Positions 1 to 7,656 of a DNA stretch of 64,000 nt are shown piece by piece. The stretch spans positions 62,001 through 126,000 of the forward strand of contig CAYQTA010000094.1 in NCBI GenBank assembly GCA_964420365.1, written 5' to 3'. The notes under the pieces are model-generated. The model worked only from the letters and a program-made list of their open reading frames with translations, was not told the origin of the DNA and made no database searches. The position numbers were made by a program, and so were the translations under genes. Positions within the stretch are counted from its first letter, which is position 1; each line of letters opens with the position of its first letter. This DNA is from JAMOQA01 sp964420365. GTDB lineage: Bacteria; Acidobacteriota; Polarisedimenticolia; J045.

Positions 1-270
1 GAGGAACAGCAGGAGCGTCGCCGCCGCGGCCACCAGGCCTCCCCGGACGACCCGGTCCCGCCACGGGGCCGGCAGCGGCGGCAGGGGTGGGGCCGCCTCG
101 CCGGGCGGCAGCGTCCCGAGCAGGGCGAGGACCGCGTCCGGCGCCAGCCCCGCGAGGCGGGCCCGGCACGCCGGGCAACCGAGGAGGTGGCGTGCTTCCA
201 CCTCCGTCGGGTGGCGCCCCCCCGCGATCCCGCGCAGGGCGCCGTCCGAGGGGTGCACCCCGCCGCTCAC
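1..270 (-). CDS. Zinc-finger anti-sigma factor (partial, runs off the left edge)
   Basis: The first 90 codons of a leftward gene lie in the window. It starts with GTG in a 4-base GTGA overlap with the stop of the sigma factor gene at 267-848, so the two are translationally coupled. The N-terminal part shows a His-x3-Cys-x2-Cys arrangement (HLLGCPAC), the core of the zinc-binding anti-sigma (ZAS/zf-HC2) domain. About 60 residues later a hydrophobic stretch rich in Ala and Leu begins, which looks like the start of a membrane span. Known for the family: such proteins hold the cognate ECF sigma factor at the inner membrane until a signal releases it. The sensory C-terminal part is outside the window, so the signal cannot be guessed. 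Confidence 0.75.
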   Translation of the reverse strand, partial: MSGGVHPSDGALRGIAGGRHPTEVEARHLLGCPACRARLAGLAPDAVLALLGTLPPGEAAPPLPPLPAPWRDRVVRGGLVAAAATLLLFL

Positions 271-848
271 CGGTCGCTCCCCGGCCCGGCGGGGAACCCG
301 GGCCAGAGGTCGCCGAGGCGCCGGGAGACCTCCCGCCGCGCCTCCAGGAGGTGGCTGCGCACCGTCGAGGGGCTCATTCCCAGGACGCGGGCCGTCCGCT
401 CGACGGACCAGCCCTCGACCCGGCACAGGACGAACACCGCCCGCCGCCGCGGCGAGAGTGCGGCGGTCGCCTCCCGGAGGAGCCGCTCCAGCTCCCGGGC
501 CTCCAGCTCCGCCCCGGGGCCGCGGGTCCCGGCGCGCGCCCGCGGCGGTTCCGGCGGCTCGTCCCGGGTCTCCTCCGGCCGCGCACGGCGGCGACGCAGC
601 GCGTCGATCGCCCGGTGAACCACCGTCCGCAGGAACCAGGCCTCGAATCCCTGCTCGGGGCGGATCCGCGCCGCGTTGCGCCAGGTGTCGAGACAGGCCG
701 CCTGCACCACGTCCTTCGCCTCCTCGGGATCCCCGACGACCCGCAGGGCCACCCGCCAGGCGAGGTCCCAGCGGGGACGGACCAGGGCGCCGAAGGCGTC
801 CCGGTCGCCGCGGACCGCCCGCCGGAGCAGTTCCCGTTCGTCGCTCAC
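267..848 (-). CDS. ECF-type RNA polymerase sigma factor
   Basis: This 193-residue protein has the two conserved parts of an extracytoplasmic-function sigma factor. Region 2 covers about residues 10-85, with the typical run around DVVQAACLDTWRNAARIR. Region 4 covers about residues 125-180, with the helix-turn-helix around WSVERTARVLGMSPSTVRSHL. A Pro/Arg-rich linker separates them. It starts at GTG, preceded by GGGGAGGT. The overlapping downstream gene is a ZAS anti-sigma factor, the usual regulatory pair. It should direct polymerase to a small stress or envelope regulon. I did not find a convincing GAAC-type ECF promoter in the 98 bases upstream, so autoregulation is not shown. Confidence 0.92.
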   Translation of the reverse strand: MSDERELLRRAVRGDRDAFGALVRPRWDLAWRVALRVVGDPEEAKDVVQAACLDTWRNAARIRPEQGFEAWFLRTVVHRAIDALRRRRARPEETRDEPPEPPRARAGTRGPGAELEARELERLLREATAALSPRRRAVFVLCRVEGWSVERTARVLGMSPSTVRSHLLEARREVSRRLGDLWPGFPAGPGSDR

Positions 849-946
849 GGGAGACCTCCCCGGCCCGGTCCCTCACCCGGTCCTACGGACGTCCCCCCCG
901 GGGCGTCCAGTCCTCGCGGCGAGACCCGGCGGCCCACGCCCATCGG

Positions 947-3358
947 TCAGGAGCGCAGTGCCAGCTCCTCGCGGGCTTCCCCGGGCGGGTCCGGGGCCTC
1001 CCCGGGAGAGGCGAGGACGAGGCGAAGGACCTCCTCCATCGTCTCGACCGGGTGGAAGGCGAGCTCCCTCCGGGCCTGCCGGGGCAGGTCCCGGAGGTCC
1101 TTCTCGTTCGCCCGGGGAAGGACGACCGCGCGGGCCCCCGCGCGCCGGGCGGCCAGCACCTTTTCCTTGATCCCGCCGACCGGCAGCACCCGGCCCCGCA
1201 GCGTGATCTCCCCGGTCATCGCCACGTCCCGGAACACGGGTCGATCGGTGAGGGCGGAGACGATCGCCGTGGCGATCGTGATCCCGGCCGAGGGCCCGTC
1301 CTTCGGGATCGCCCCCTCGGGCACGTGCACGTGGAGGTCCGCCTGCTCGAACGCGTCCTCGCCCAGTCCCAGCTCCCGGGCGTGGCTGCGGGCCCAGGAC
1401 AGGGCCGCCCGGGCGGACTCCTTCATCACGTCCCCCAGGTGGCCGGTCAGGGACAACCGCCCCTTTCCCTTCATCCGGATCGCCTCGACGAACAGGACGT
1501 CGCCGCCGGCCGCCGTCCAGGCGAGGCCGGTCGCCACCCCGACCATCGCGCCCTCGAGGCGCTCCTCCGCCTGGGGCGGCGGCGGGCCGAGAAACTTCTC
1601 GAGCCGGCCGGCCGTGACGACGACCCGGGAACGCTTCCCCTCGGCGACCCGGCGGGCCACCTTGCGACAGATCGCGGCGATCCGCCGCTCCAGGTTCCGC
1701 AAGCCGGCCTCCCGGGTGTAACGGTTGATCAGCTCGCGGATGGCCCCGTCGGAGAAGCGGATCAGCGCGTCGTCCAGCGCGTTCTCCCGGACCTGCTTGG
1801 GCACCAGGTGCCGCTTCGCGATCTCGAGCTTCTCCTCCTCCGAGTACCCCGGGATCCGGATCACCTCCATCCGGTCGCGGAAGGCGGGATGGATCGTGTC
1901 CATCAGGTTTGCCGTCGCGATGAACAGGACCTGGCTCAGGTCGAACGGGATGCCCAGGTAGTGGTCCCGGAACGAGTTGTTCTGCTCCGGGTCCAGCACC
2001 TCGAGGAGGGCGGCCTGCGGATCGCCCCGGAAGTCGTTGGCGAGCTTGTCGACCTCGTCCAGCATCATGACCGGGTTCCGCGTCCCCGCCTGCCGGATCG
2101 ACTGGATGATCCGGCCCGGCATCGAGCCGATATAGGTCCGCCGATGTCCCCGGATCTCCGCCTCGTCCCGCACGCCGCCGAGGCTGACCCGGACGAACTT
2201 CCGCCCGGTCGCCCGGGCGATCGAGCGCCCGAGGGAGGTCTTCCCCACCCCCGGCGGCCCCACGAAGCACAGGATCGGCCCGCGATGCTCGGGCCGCAGC
2301 TTGCGGACGGCGAGGTACTCGACGATCCGCTCCTTCACCTGGTCGAGGCCGTAGTGATCCTCGTCGAGGATCTCCTGCGCCCGGCCCAGGTCCAGGTTGT
2401 CCTCGGTGGCCACCTCCCAGGGCAGCTCGACCAGCCACTCCAGGTGATGGCGGATCGTCGCCGTCTCGGCGGCATCGGGGTGCATCCGCTCCAGGCGACG
2501 CAGTTCCTTCTCGATCTCCTCCCGGACGTAATCGGGCAGGTCGCGCTCCGCGATCTTCTCGCGGATCTCCTCGACCTCCTCCTCGATCTCGCTTCCCTCC
2601 CCCAGCTCGTTGCGGATCGCCTTCATCTGCTGGCGGAGGTAGTACTCCCGCTGGCTCCGGTCGATCTCGTCCCGGGCGAGGGAGTCGATCTCGTGCTGCA
2701 TCGAGAGCATGTCGAGCTCGCGCTTGAGCTGCTGGGCGACCAGCCGCAGCCGCTGCACGGGATCGACCACCTCGAGGACTTCCTGGGCCTGCCTCGCGTC
2801 CAGGTCCAGGTTCGACGCGACCAGGTCGGCAAGGCGGCCCGGGTCCTCGAGGTTGTTGGCGATCACCTGGACCTCGGACGGGAGGTTCTTTCCCAGGTTC
2901 ACGCCGCGCTCGAGCGCCTTCTTGACCGTCCGCATCAGGGTCTCGCACTCGAGGCCGTGCTCCCCCTCGAGGGGATCCCGGGCCGGCTCGAGGAGCGGCG
3001 TCACGCGGGCGGTCAGGTGGGGCCCGCCGGTGTCGAGGTCCTCCACCCGGGCGCGGCAGACCCCCTGGACGAGCACCCGGATCCGCTCGTCCGGAAGCTT
3101 GAGCATCCGCATGATCACCGCGACCGTCCCGACCTCGTAGAGGTCGTCCGGTCCCGGGTCGTCCAGGTCCCGCTCCTTCTGGGTGACGAGCAGGACCATG
3201 CGGTTCTCGGCCAGGGCCCTGTCGACCGCCCGAATCGACCGCTTCCGGGCGATCGAGAGCGGGGCGATGATGAACGGGTAGACGACCATGTCGCGGAGGG
3301 GCAGGACGGGAAGCACCTCCGGGATCTTCACGGGGTCCCTCTGGTCGCTCGTCGCCAT
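947..3358 (-). CDS. lon: ATP-dependent endopeptidase Lon
   Basis: This is an 803-residue Lon-A protease of normal family length. The N-terminal substrate-binding LON domain is at about residues 10-210 and a coiled linker follows. The AAA+ module has the Walker A sequence GPPGVGKTSLG near residue 366. The C-terminal protease domain has the catalytic Ser in PKDGPSAG near residue 690 and the catalytic Lys in GGIKEK about 43 residues later. It degrades damaged and short-lived regulatory proteins in the cytoplasm. It is the last gene of a leftward operon; its ATG overlaps the stop of hsp20 by one base (TGATG). Association with a small heat-shock protein fits stress-related expression. Confidence 0.97.
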   Translation of the reverse strand: MATSDQRDPVKIPEVLPVLPLRDMVVYPFIIAPLSIARKRSIRAVDRALAENRMVLLVTQKERDLDDPGPDDLYEVGTVAVIMRMLKLPDERIRVLVQGVCRARVEDLDTGGPHLTARVTPLLEPARDPLEGEHGLECETLMRTVKKALERGVNLGKNLPSEVQVIANNLEDPGRLADLVASNLDLDARQAQEVLEVVDPVQRLRLVAQQLKRELDMLSMQHEIDSLARDEIDRSQREYYLRQQMKAIRNELGEGSEIEEEVEEIREKIAERDLPDYVREEIEKELRRLERMHPDAAETATIRHHLEWLVELPWEVATEDNLDLGRAQEILDEDHYGLDQVKERIVEYLAVRKLRPEHRGPILCFVGPPGVGKTSLGRSIARATGRKFVRVSLGGVRDEAEIRGHRRTYIGSMPGRIIQSIRQAGTRNPVMMLDEVDKLANDFRGDPQAALLEVLDPEQNNSFRDHYLGIPFDLSQVLFIATANLMDTIHPAFRDRMEVIRIPGYSEEEKLEIAKRHLVPKQVRENALDDALIRFSDGAIRELINRYTREAGLRNLERRIAAICRKVARRVAEGKRSRVVVTAGRLEKFLGPPPPQAEERLEGAMVGVATGLAWTAAGGDVLFVEAIRMKGKGRLSLTGHLGDVMKESARAALSWARSHARELGLGEDAFEQADLHVHVPEGAIPKDGPSAGITIATAIVSALTDRPVFRDVAMTGEITLRGRVLPVGGIKEKVLAARRAGARAVVLPRANEKDLRDLPRQARRELAFHPVETMEEVLRLVLASPGEAPDPPGEAREELALRS

Positions 3359-3879
3359 CAGCCTCGATCCTCCGTCGTCAGGGGGGCCGCGGGCGGGCCG
3401 GCCGGCCGTGTCCCGTCCCCCTCGTCGGCGGTCTCCACGGGGATCCGCACCGCCTCGCCCCGCCGGTTCTCCACCTTGGGAAGCTCGACCCTGAGGACTC
3501 CCCTGTCGAGCACGGCCCGCGCCCGGCGGGTGTTGACCGCCGTGCCCAGGGGGATCACGCGCTCGAACAGGCCGTATTCCCGCTCGTCGTGGAGCACCTC
3601 GGCCCCGTCCGCGAGGCGCAGCGCCGAGGGATCGCGCCGGCCCCGCAGCACCAGCTCGCCGCCCCTGGTGATCACCTCGAGGCTCTCCGGGTCGACCCCC
3701 GGCACCTCCGCCTCGACGACCAGGTGCGTCGCCGACTCGGCCACGTCCACCGCGGGAGACCAGCCCGACACGGGGGACCGCTCCCCCTCCCGCAGCCGGA
3801 GGAGCGCCTCGAACAGGCGATTGACCTCGCTCTGGATCCGCGCCACCTCCAGGTGGGCTGCCGGCCGACGCCCTCTCAT
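3358..3879 (-). CDS. Hsp20/alpha-crystallin family small heat-shock protein
   Basis: This 173-residue protein has an alpha-crystallin domain at about residues 45-145. It includes the late beta-strand signature around AVLDRGVLRVELPK (family pattern A-x-x-x-G-V-L) and a Pro-rich C-terminal tail. Its N-terminal helix (IQSEVNRLFEALLRL) resembles the M-F-rich start of bacterial Hsp20s. Small heat-shock proteins bind unfolding proteins without ATP and hand them to DnaK. The chosen ATG overlaps the nrdR stop by ATGA. A much longer open frame continues upstream but would run through nrdR, so it is rejected. It sits directly before lon, linking holding and degradation in one transcript. Confidence 0.9.
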   Translation of the reverse strand: MRGRRPAAHLEVARIQSEVNRLFEALLRLREGERSPVSGWSPAVDVAESATHLVVEAEVPGVDPESLEVITRGGELVLRGRRDPSALRLADGAEVLHDEREYGLFERVIPLGTAVNTRRARAVLDRGVLRVELPKVENRRGEAVRIPVETADEGDGTRPAGPPAAPLTTEDRG

Positions 3880-4361
3880 GCCTCCTCCTTCTCCTTCCGG
3901 CCCCCGCCCCGCCCGCCGACGAGCTGCCGCAGCTCCTCGAGGAACTCCTCGACGTCCTCGAACCGGCGGTACACCGAGGCGAAGCGGACGTAGGCGACCT
4001 TGTCCAGGTCGCGCAACCGCTCCATCAGGTGCTGGCCGATCCGTTCCGTCGAGAGCTCCCGCTCCGGGGCCTCCTGGACCATCGCCGAGACCTCCTCCAC
4101 GATCTCCTCGAGGCGCCGCACCGGGACCGGCCGCTTCTCGCAGGCCTTGAGCAGGCCCGCCATCAGCTTCTGGCTGCTGAACATCTCCCGCCGGCCATCC
4201 TTCTTGACGACCATCGCCGGGGTTTCCTCGATCCGCTCGTAGGACGTGAACCGCCGCCCGCAGGCGAGGCACTCCCGGCGCCGCCGGATCACCTCGCCCT
4301 GCCGCGACTCCCGGGAATCGACCACCCGGTCCCGGTTTTCTCCGCAGAACGGGCACTTCAC
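3876..4361 (-). CDS. nrdR: Transcriptional repressor NrdR
   Basis: This 161-residue protein has the complete NrdR plan. The N-terminal zinc ribbon has two Cys pairs (CPFC at residues 3-6 and CLAC near residues 31-34), followed by RRFTSYERIE and an ATP-cone domain from about residue 49 to 139. NrdR senses dATP/ATP through the ATP cone and represses ribonucleotide reductase genes by binding NrdR boxes. The GTG start gives VKCPFCGENRD, the usual N-terminus, and overlaps the stop of the upstream membrane gene by GTGA. No ribonucleotide reductase gene or NrdR box pair is visible here, so its target lies elsewhere. Confidence 0.95.
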   Translation of the reverse strand: MKCPFCGENRDRVVDSRESRQGEVIRRRRECLACGRRFTSYERIEETPAMVVKKDGRREMFSSQKLMAGLLKACEKRPVPVRRLEEIVEEVSAMVQEAPERELSTERIGQHLMERLRDLDKVAYVRFASVYRRFEDVEEFLEELRQLVGGRGGGRKEKEEA

Positions 4362-5389
4362 GGGGCCGCCTCCCCGGCCGGCACCGCCGCAGCCTCCCCC
4401 CGGGCCAGTCCGCCGAGGGCGACGAACAGCCCTCCCGCGGCGAGAACCGGCAGCCAGGTGAAGGCGTGGACGACGAGGCCTGCCGCCCCCGCCAGCACCC
4501 GCGGCGTACCGAAGAGGCCGGCGAGCCCCCAGGTCATCGCCGCGTGGTACGAGCCCGTACCGCCGGGAGTGGGAATCCCGATCCCGACCGCCAGGATCGG
4601 CAGCATCACCAGCGCCGAGAAGGGGGCGAGGGTCACCCCGCAGGACGCGATCCCCGCCTGGATCCCGGCGGCGATCACGCCCCAGATCACGAACGTCTCG
4701 GCGAGCACGGCTGCGAGACCGCGCATCGTGGCGAACGCGCCGAGGCCCGGGAAGAGCCCGGCGACGAACCCGGCCGGCCGCCGCAGGAACACCGCGCCTT
4801 CCCCTTCCGCGAACCGCCGGAAGCGTTCCTCCCACCGTTCCCGGTCCCGGGCGAGCCACGTGACGATCGCCAGGGCCGCGAGCCCCCCGGCGAGGAGCCC
4901 CCCGCCGAGGACCCGGAGGAACGCGACCAGCTCCGGGTCGGCGTGGGCGCCGACTCCCGACAGGCCGGGCGGCAGGAGGAGGGCGCCTCCCCCGAGCACG
5001 ACGATCGCCAGCAGGTCGAGGACGGCCCGTTCCACGCCGACGGTGGCCAGGGCCGCCGCGAACGGGGTCCCGGTCCGCCGGGAAAGGAGCGCGGGCCGGA
5101 GCACCTCGCCGACGCGACCCGGCAGCAGGCTGGCCATGTACCCGATGCTGACCGCCGACAGGAGCTCCCGGTACGGCACGTCCGGGGCCACCGGGGCAAG
5201 GAGCGTCCGCCAGCGCCACGACCGGAGCCCGAGGTGGGCGAAGACGCTGGCAACGGAGAGCCCGAGGAGCAGCGGGTCGACGTGCCGCACGACCTGCCAC
5301 AGCTCCGCCAGGTCGACTCCGCGGAAGCAGAGCCACAGGAAGAACGCCGCCAGCGCCGGGCCGGCGATCCAGGCGAGGACCCTGCGCAT
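4358..5389 (-). CDS. Flippase-like membrane protein (lysylphosphatidylglycerol synthase TM-region/UPF0104 family)
   Basis: This 343-residue integral membrane protein has about eight hydrophobic segments. It has the motif LLPGRVGEVLRPALL in the second quarter, typical of the YbhN/AglD-like 'LPG synthase transmembrane region' family. Relatives are flippases or accessory proteins for lipid-linked substrates, and the transported lipid here is unknown. The start is the ATG at 5389, eight bases after GGAGGAGC; an upstream in-frame ATG has no such site and lies in the hairpin and promoter region. It is the first gene of the operon with nrdR, hsp20 and lon, a combination with no obvious common pathway. 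Confidence 0.85.
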   Translation of the reverse strand: MRRVLAWIAGPALAAFFLWLCFRGVDLAELWQVVRHVDPLLLGLSVASVFAHLGLRSWRWRTLLAPVAPDVPYRELLSAVSIGYMASLLPGRVGEVLRPALLSRRTGTPFAAALATVGVERAVLDLLAIVVLGGGALLLPPGLSGVGAHADPELVAFLRVLGGGLLAGGLAALAIVTWLARDRERWEERFRRFAEGEGAVFLRRPAGFVAGLFPGLGAFATMRGLAAVLAETFVIWGVIAAGIQAGIASCGVTLAPFSALVMLPILAVGIGIPTPGGTGSYHAAMTWGLAGLFGTPRVLAGAAGLVVHAFTWLPVLAAGGLFVALGGLARGEAAAVPAGEAAP

Positions 5390-5400
5390 GCTCCTCCGGC

Positions 5401-5446
5401 GCGCCCCGGGCACACCGGGAGGACGCGTCCTCCCGGCACGGGGCGC
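5401..5446 (-). promoter_or_regulatory. Two-tier leader hairpin of the lon operon, containing a 22-base perfect palindrome
   Basis: Seen directly: bases 5415-5436 are a perfect 22-base palindrome with the core GGGAGG-N6-CCTCCC. It is flanked by a second 8-base complementary pair (5401-5408 with 5439-5446). Read leftward, the structure starts about one base after the predicted transcription start (~5447). It ends three bases before the GGAGG ribosome binding site at 5393-5397. Its CCTCC segment could also pair with that site. It may stabilise the mRNA 5' end, act as an operator or a structure-based translational switch, or end the NFACT transcript. No U-tract follows. Confidence 0.5.
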
Positions 5447-5453
5447 CGAGGTC

Positions 5454-5482
5454 ACGATAGGGTGCGGACCCCCGCGGGTCAA
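5454..5482 (-). promoter_or_regulatory. Sigma-70-type promoter of the flippase-nrdR-hsp20-lon operon
   Basis: On the minus strand, TTGACC (5477-5482) and TATCGT (5454-5459) are separated by exactly 17 bases. The -35 box has 5 of 6 consensus bases and overlaps the stop codon of the NFACT gene. Predicted transcription start is about 5447, giving a leader of roughly 58 bases before the ATG at 5389. Confidence 0.55.
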
Positions 5483-6996
5483 CGCGAACCGGCGCCGGAC
5501 GGGCGGTTTCCCGGGGACGGGACCTCGACCAGGATCGTTCGCGCCTTGCGGACCGAGACCTTCCCCGGCGGCGCGCCCCGCGGCTTGCGCACGTGCTTCC
5601 GCCGGGCGACCCAGACCTCGACCCGCTCTCCCGGGGGCGCGCCGGACCGGGCGGCCGCCTCCCGGGCGGCGAAGAGCAGGTCTTCACCGGGAGGCTCTGC
5701 CCGCCCCGCCCCGCGCAGCACGACGTGCGCCCCGGGACGATCCTTCACGTGGAACCACCAGTCCTCCGGGCCGGCGAGGTGGAACGTCAGGCGATCGTTT
5801 CCCCGGGCGGACCGGCCGACCAGGACCTCGAACCCGGACGGCGACCGCAGGACTCGCGGCAGGTCCTTCCCCCCGCCCCCCGGTTTCCGGGCCGGGCCGC
5901 CCAGCCGTTCCTCCTCCGCCGGGGAGGGCAACCCGAGCTCCCGGAAGCGGGCCCCGGCCGCGTCGATCTCTTCCGCCGTGTCCGCCACCGCGAGCGCCGC
6001 CCGGATCTCCTCGAGCCGCGCGAGCCGCTCGAGCAGCTCGAGGCGGCGGCGCGCGCGGGCGGCCCTCCCCCGCTCCGCCTTGCCCGCCCGGCGGTAGAGC
6101 CGGTCCGCCACCCCGTGCGGAGGCGCGCCGGGCGGGTCCGCCGGCACGACCAGTTCCTTCCCCGGCTCGTACGGGTCGGGCACCCGGAACGCCTCCCCGT
6201 CCCGAACCAGGGACGGGCCGGCAGCGAGCAGGGCGTCGGCCCGGCGCCGGAGGTCCGACGGGTCCGGGGCGGCCGATTCCTCCCGGTCGAGGGCGGCCAG
6301 CGCCCGCCGGGTCCGCTTCGTCTCCGCGGCCAGGCGCCGGAGGCCCCGCCGGCGACGCGCCTCCAGTTCCTCCGCGGCCAGGGCCAGCGGGTACCAGGCC
6401 GCCCCGCACGCGACCGGGTCCAGCCCGTCCTCGCCGGGACCGGCGGGACGGAGCCCGGCCCGGCCGGCGAGGGACGCCCGGGGCCGGTCCCCGGGGACTC
6501 CCTCGAGCACGAAGCGATCGCCGCCCGGCGCACCGGGCCCCGGGGGCACCCAGGCGGAAACCGGGCGGGCCCGTGGATTTCCCAGGCGCTCGCGAACCTC
6601 GTCTTCCCGGCGAAGGAGAAGGGCACCACCCCCCGGCGCGGCGATCCACTCGAGGACGACGCCGCCCTCGAACCAGAGCCCGACCGCGACCGGATCCCGG
6701 GAGACCGCGACCGCCTCGAGGCGTCGGCCCCCCAGCAGCCGGTCGGCCAGGCCGGCGAGAGCGGGCCACGCCCCCCGCCCTCCCCGGACCCGGGAGGGAC
6801 GGGACTCGAAGGGAAGGAGCGCCCCGCGACCCGGCCGCGTGTCGAGACGCAGCCCGGGCCCGCCCTCGAACACGACGTGCAGCCCGTGCCGGGCCACGGG
6901 AGCGACCGCCCGCACCGGTCCCCTCGGCGGATCGGCGGCCAGCCGGGAGGCGGTGGCCAGGGCGAGGAGCTCCCCGGGAGAGAGGGAGCCGGTCAC
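5479..6996 (-). CDS. NFACT-family protein (RqcH/Rqc2/Fbp-like), divergent
   Basis: This 505-residue protein is recognised by its C-terminal NFACT-R domain, with the run around GFEVLVGRSARGNDRLTF and WWFHVKDRPGAHVVLR. A central coiled-coil/HhH region (about residues 230-350) and a weakly conserved NFACT-N domain precede it. Known for the family: RqcH binds the split 50S subunit with peptidyl-tRNA and recruits alanyl-tRNA to add a degradation tail; other members act as fibronectin-binding proteins. The protein is shorter than usual (about 570). Where RqcH has an Asp-Arg pair needed for tailing, this one appears to read Asp-Pro. It lies four bases downstream of carD, probably co-transcribed. Confidence 0.8.
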   Translation of the reverse strand: MTGSLSPGELLALATASRLAADPPRGPVRAVAPVARHGLHVVFEGGPGLRLDTRPGRGALLPFESRPSRVRGGRGAWPALAGLADRLLGGRRLEAVAVSRDPVAVGLWFEGGVVLEWIAAPGGGALLLRREDEVRERLGNPRARPVSAWVPPGPGAPGGDRFVLEGVPGDRPRASLAGRAGLRPAGPGEDGLDPVACGAAWYPLALAAEELEARRRRGLRRLAAETKRTRRALAALDREESAAPDPSDLRRRADALLAAGPSLVRDGEAFRVPDPYEPGKELVVPADPPGAPPHGVADRLYRRAGKAERGRAARARRRLELLERLARLEEIRAALAVADTAEEIDAAGARFRELGLPSPAEEERLGGPARKPGGGGKDLPRVLRSPSGFEVLVGRSARGNDRLTFHLAGPEDWWFHVKDRPGAHVVLRGAGRAEPPGEDLLFAAREAAARSGAPPGERVEVWVARRKHVRKPRGAPPGKVSVRKARTILVEVPSPGNRPSGAGSR

Positions 6997-7000
6997 GGGA

Positions 7001-7507
7001 TCAGCGAAGCTCCGCCTGCTTCGCGAGGCCCGAGAGGGCCTCCTCGACCTGCTTCTCCATCGCGGGGAGGGAGGTCTTGCAGGCCTCGGCCAGCTCGCTG
7101 ACGACGAGGGAGCGGGCCCGGTCGAGCATCTTGCGCTCCCGGTAGGACAGGGCCTTCACCGAGCTGAGAAAGGTGAGGCTCTTCAGTACCTCGGCGACCT
7201 GCTCGAGGTCCCCGGAGCGCATCTTCTCCTGGTTCTCCTGGAAGCGGCCCTTCCAGTCCTGGGGGACCGACACTTCCTCCTCGCGGAGCTTCTGGAGAAC
7301 CTTCTTGACCTTGGCCCGGGAGACCAGCTTGCGCAGGCCCACCGTCTTCGAGTTCTCCACGGGGACCATGACGATGCTGTCCGAGGAAAGGATCTTCAGG
7401 CTGATGAACGTGGAACGCTGGCCCCCGTACTTCAGCTCGCGGATCTCCTGGACGACGCCGACCCCGTGGTTGGGATAGACGACCTTGTCACCGACCTTGA
7501 ACTTCAA
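7001..7507 (-). CDS. carD: CarD family transcriptional regulator
   Basis: This 168-residue protein begins with the CarD/RID Tudor-like domain (FKVGDKVVYPNHGVG..., about residues 1-60) and ends in a helical DNA-contacting domain. CarD binds the RNA polymerase beta subunit and stabilises open complexes at rRNA and other promoters. I chose the TTG at 7507 because AGGAGG ends six bases before it. An in-frame ATG at 7534 would place that AGGAGG inside the coding region and lies only about seven bases from the predicted transcription start. The NFACT gene follows at four bases. Confidence 0.93.
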   Translation of the reverse strand: MKFKVGDKVVYPNHGVGVVQEIRELKYGGQRSTFISLKILSSDSIVMVPVENSKTVGLRKLVSRAKVKKVLQKLREEEVSVPQDWKGRFQENQEKMRSGDLEQVAEVLKSLTFLSSVKALSYRERKMLDRARSLVVSELAEACKTSLPAMEKQVEEALSGLAKQAELR

Positions 7508-7547
7508 GACGGACCTCCTCGCGGGGTAAGACATGCGGATTGGGTTG

Positions 7548-7576
7548 ATTCTAAACGAGATCCCGGCCGACCGCAA
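7548..7576 (-). promoter_or_regulatory. Sigma-70-type promoter of carD
   Basis: On the minus strand, TTGCGG (7571-7576) and TAGAAT (7548-7553) are spaced by exactly 17 bases. Predicted start of transcription is near 7541, about 34 bases before the TTG start of carD. It lies in one of the few locally AT-richer stretches of this part of the window. Confidence 0.6.
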
Positions 7577-7656
7577 GCCGGGAACGAGCCACCCGCCTGC
7601 GGGAGGCCTCCCCGGGCGGGATAATCGGACCGGGGGGAAGGGCCGGAGGAGGCACG

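Noticed and set aside
458..4150. Very long plus-strand open frame opposite lon, hsp20 and nrdR
   Set aside because: It is Arg/Pro/Gly-rich, has no recognisable domain and arises because stop codons are rare in such GC-rich DNA; the minus strand holds well-known proteins.
5390..5482. Longer start (ATG at 5482) for the flippase-like protein
   Set aside because: It would begin inside the -35 box and code through the leader hairpin; ATG at 5389 has GGAGGAGC.
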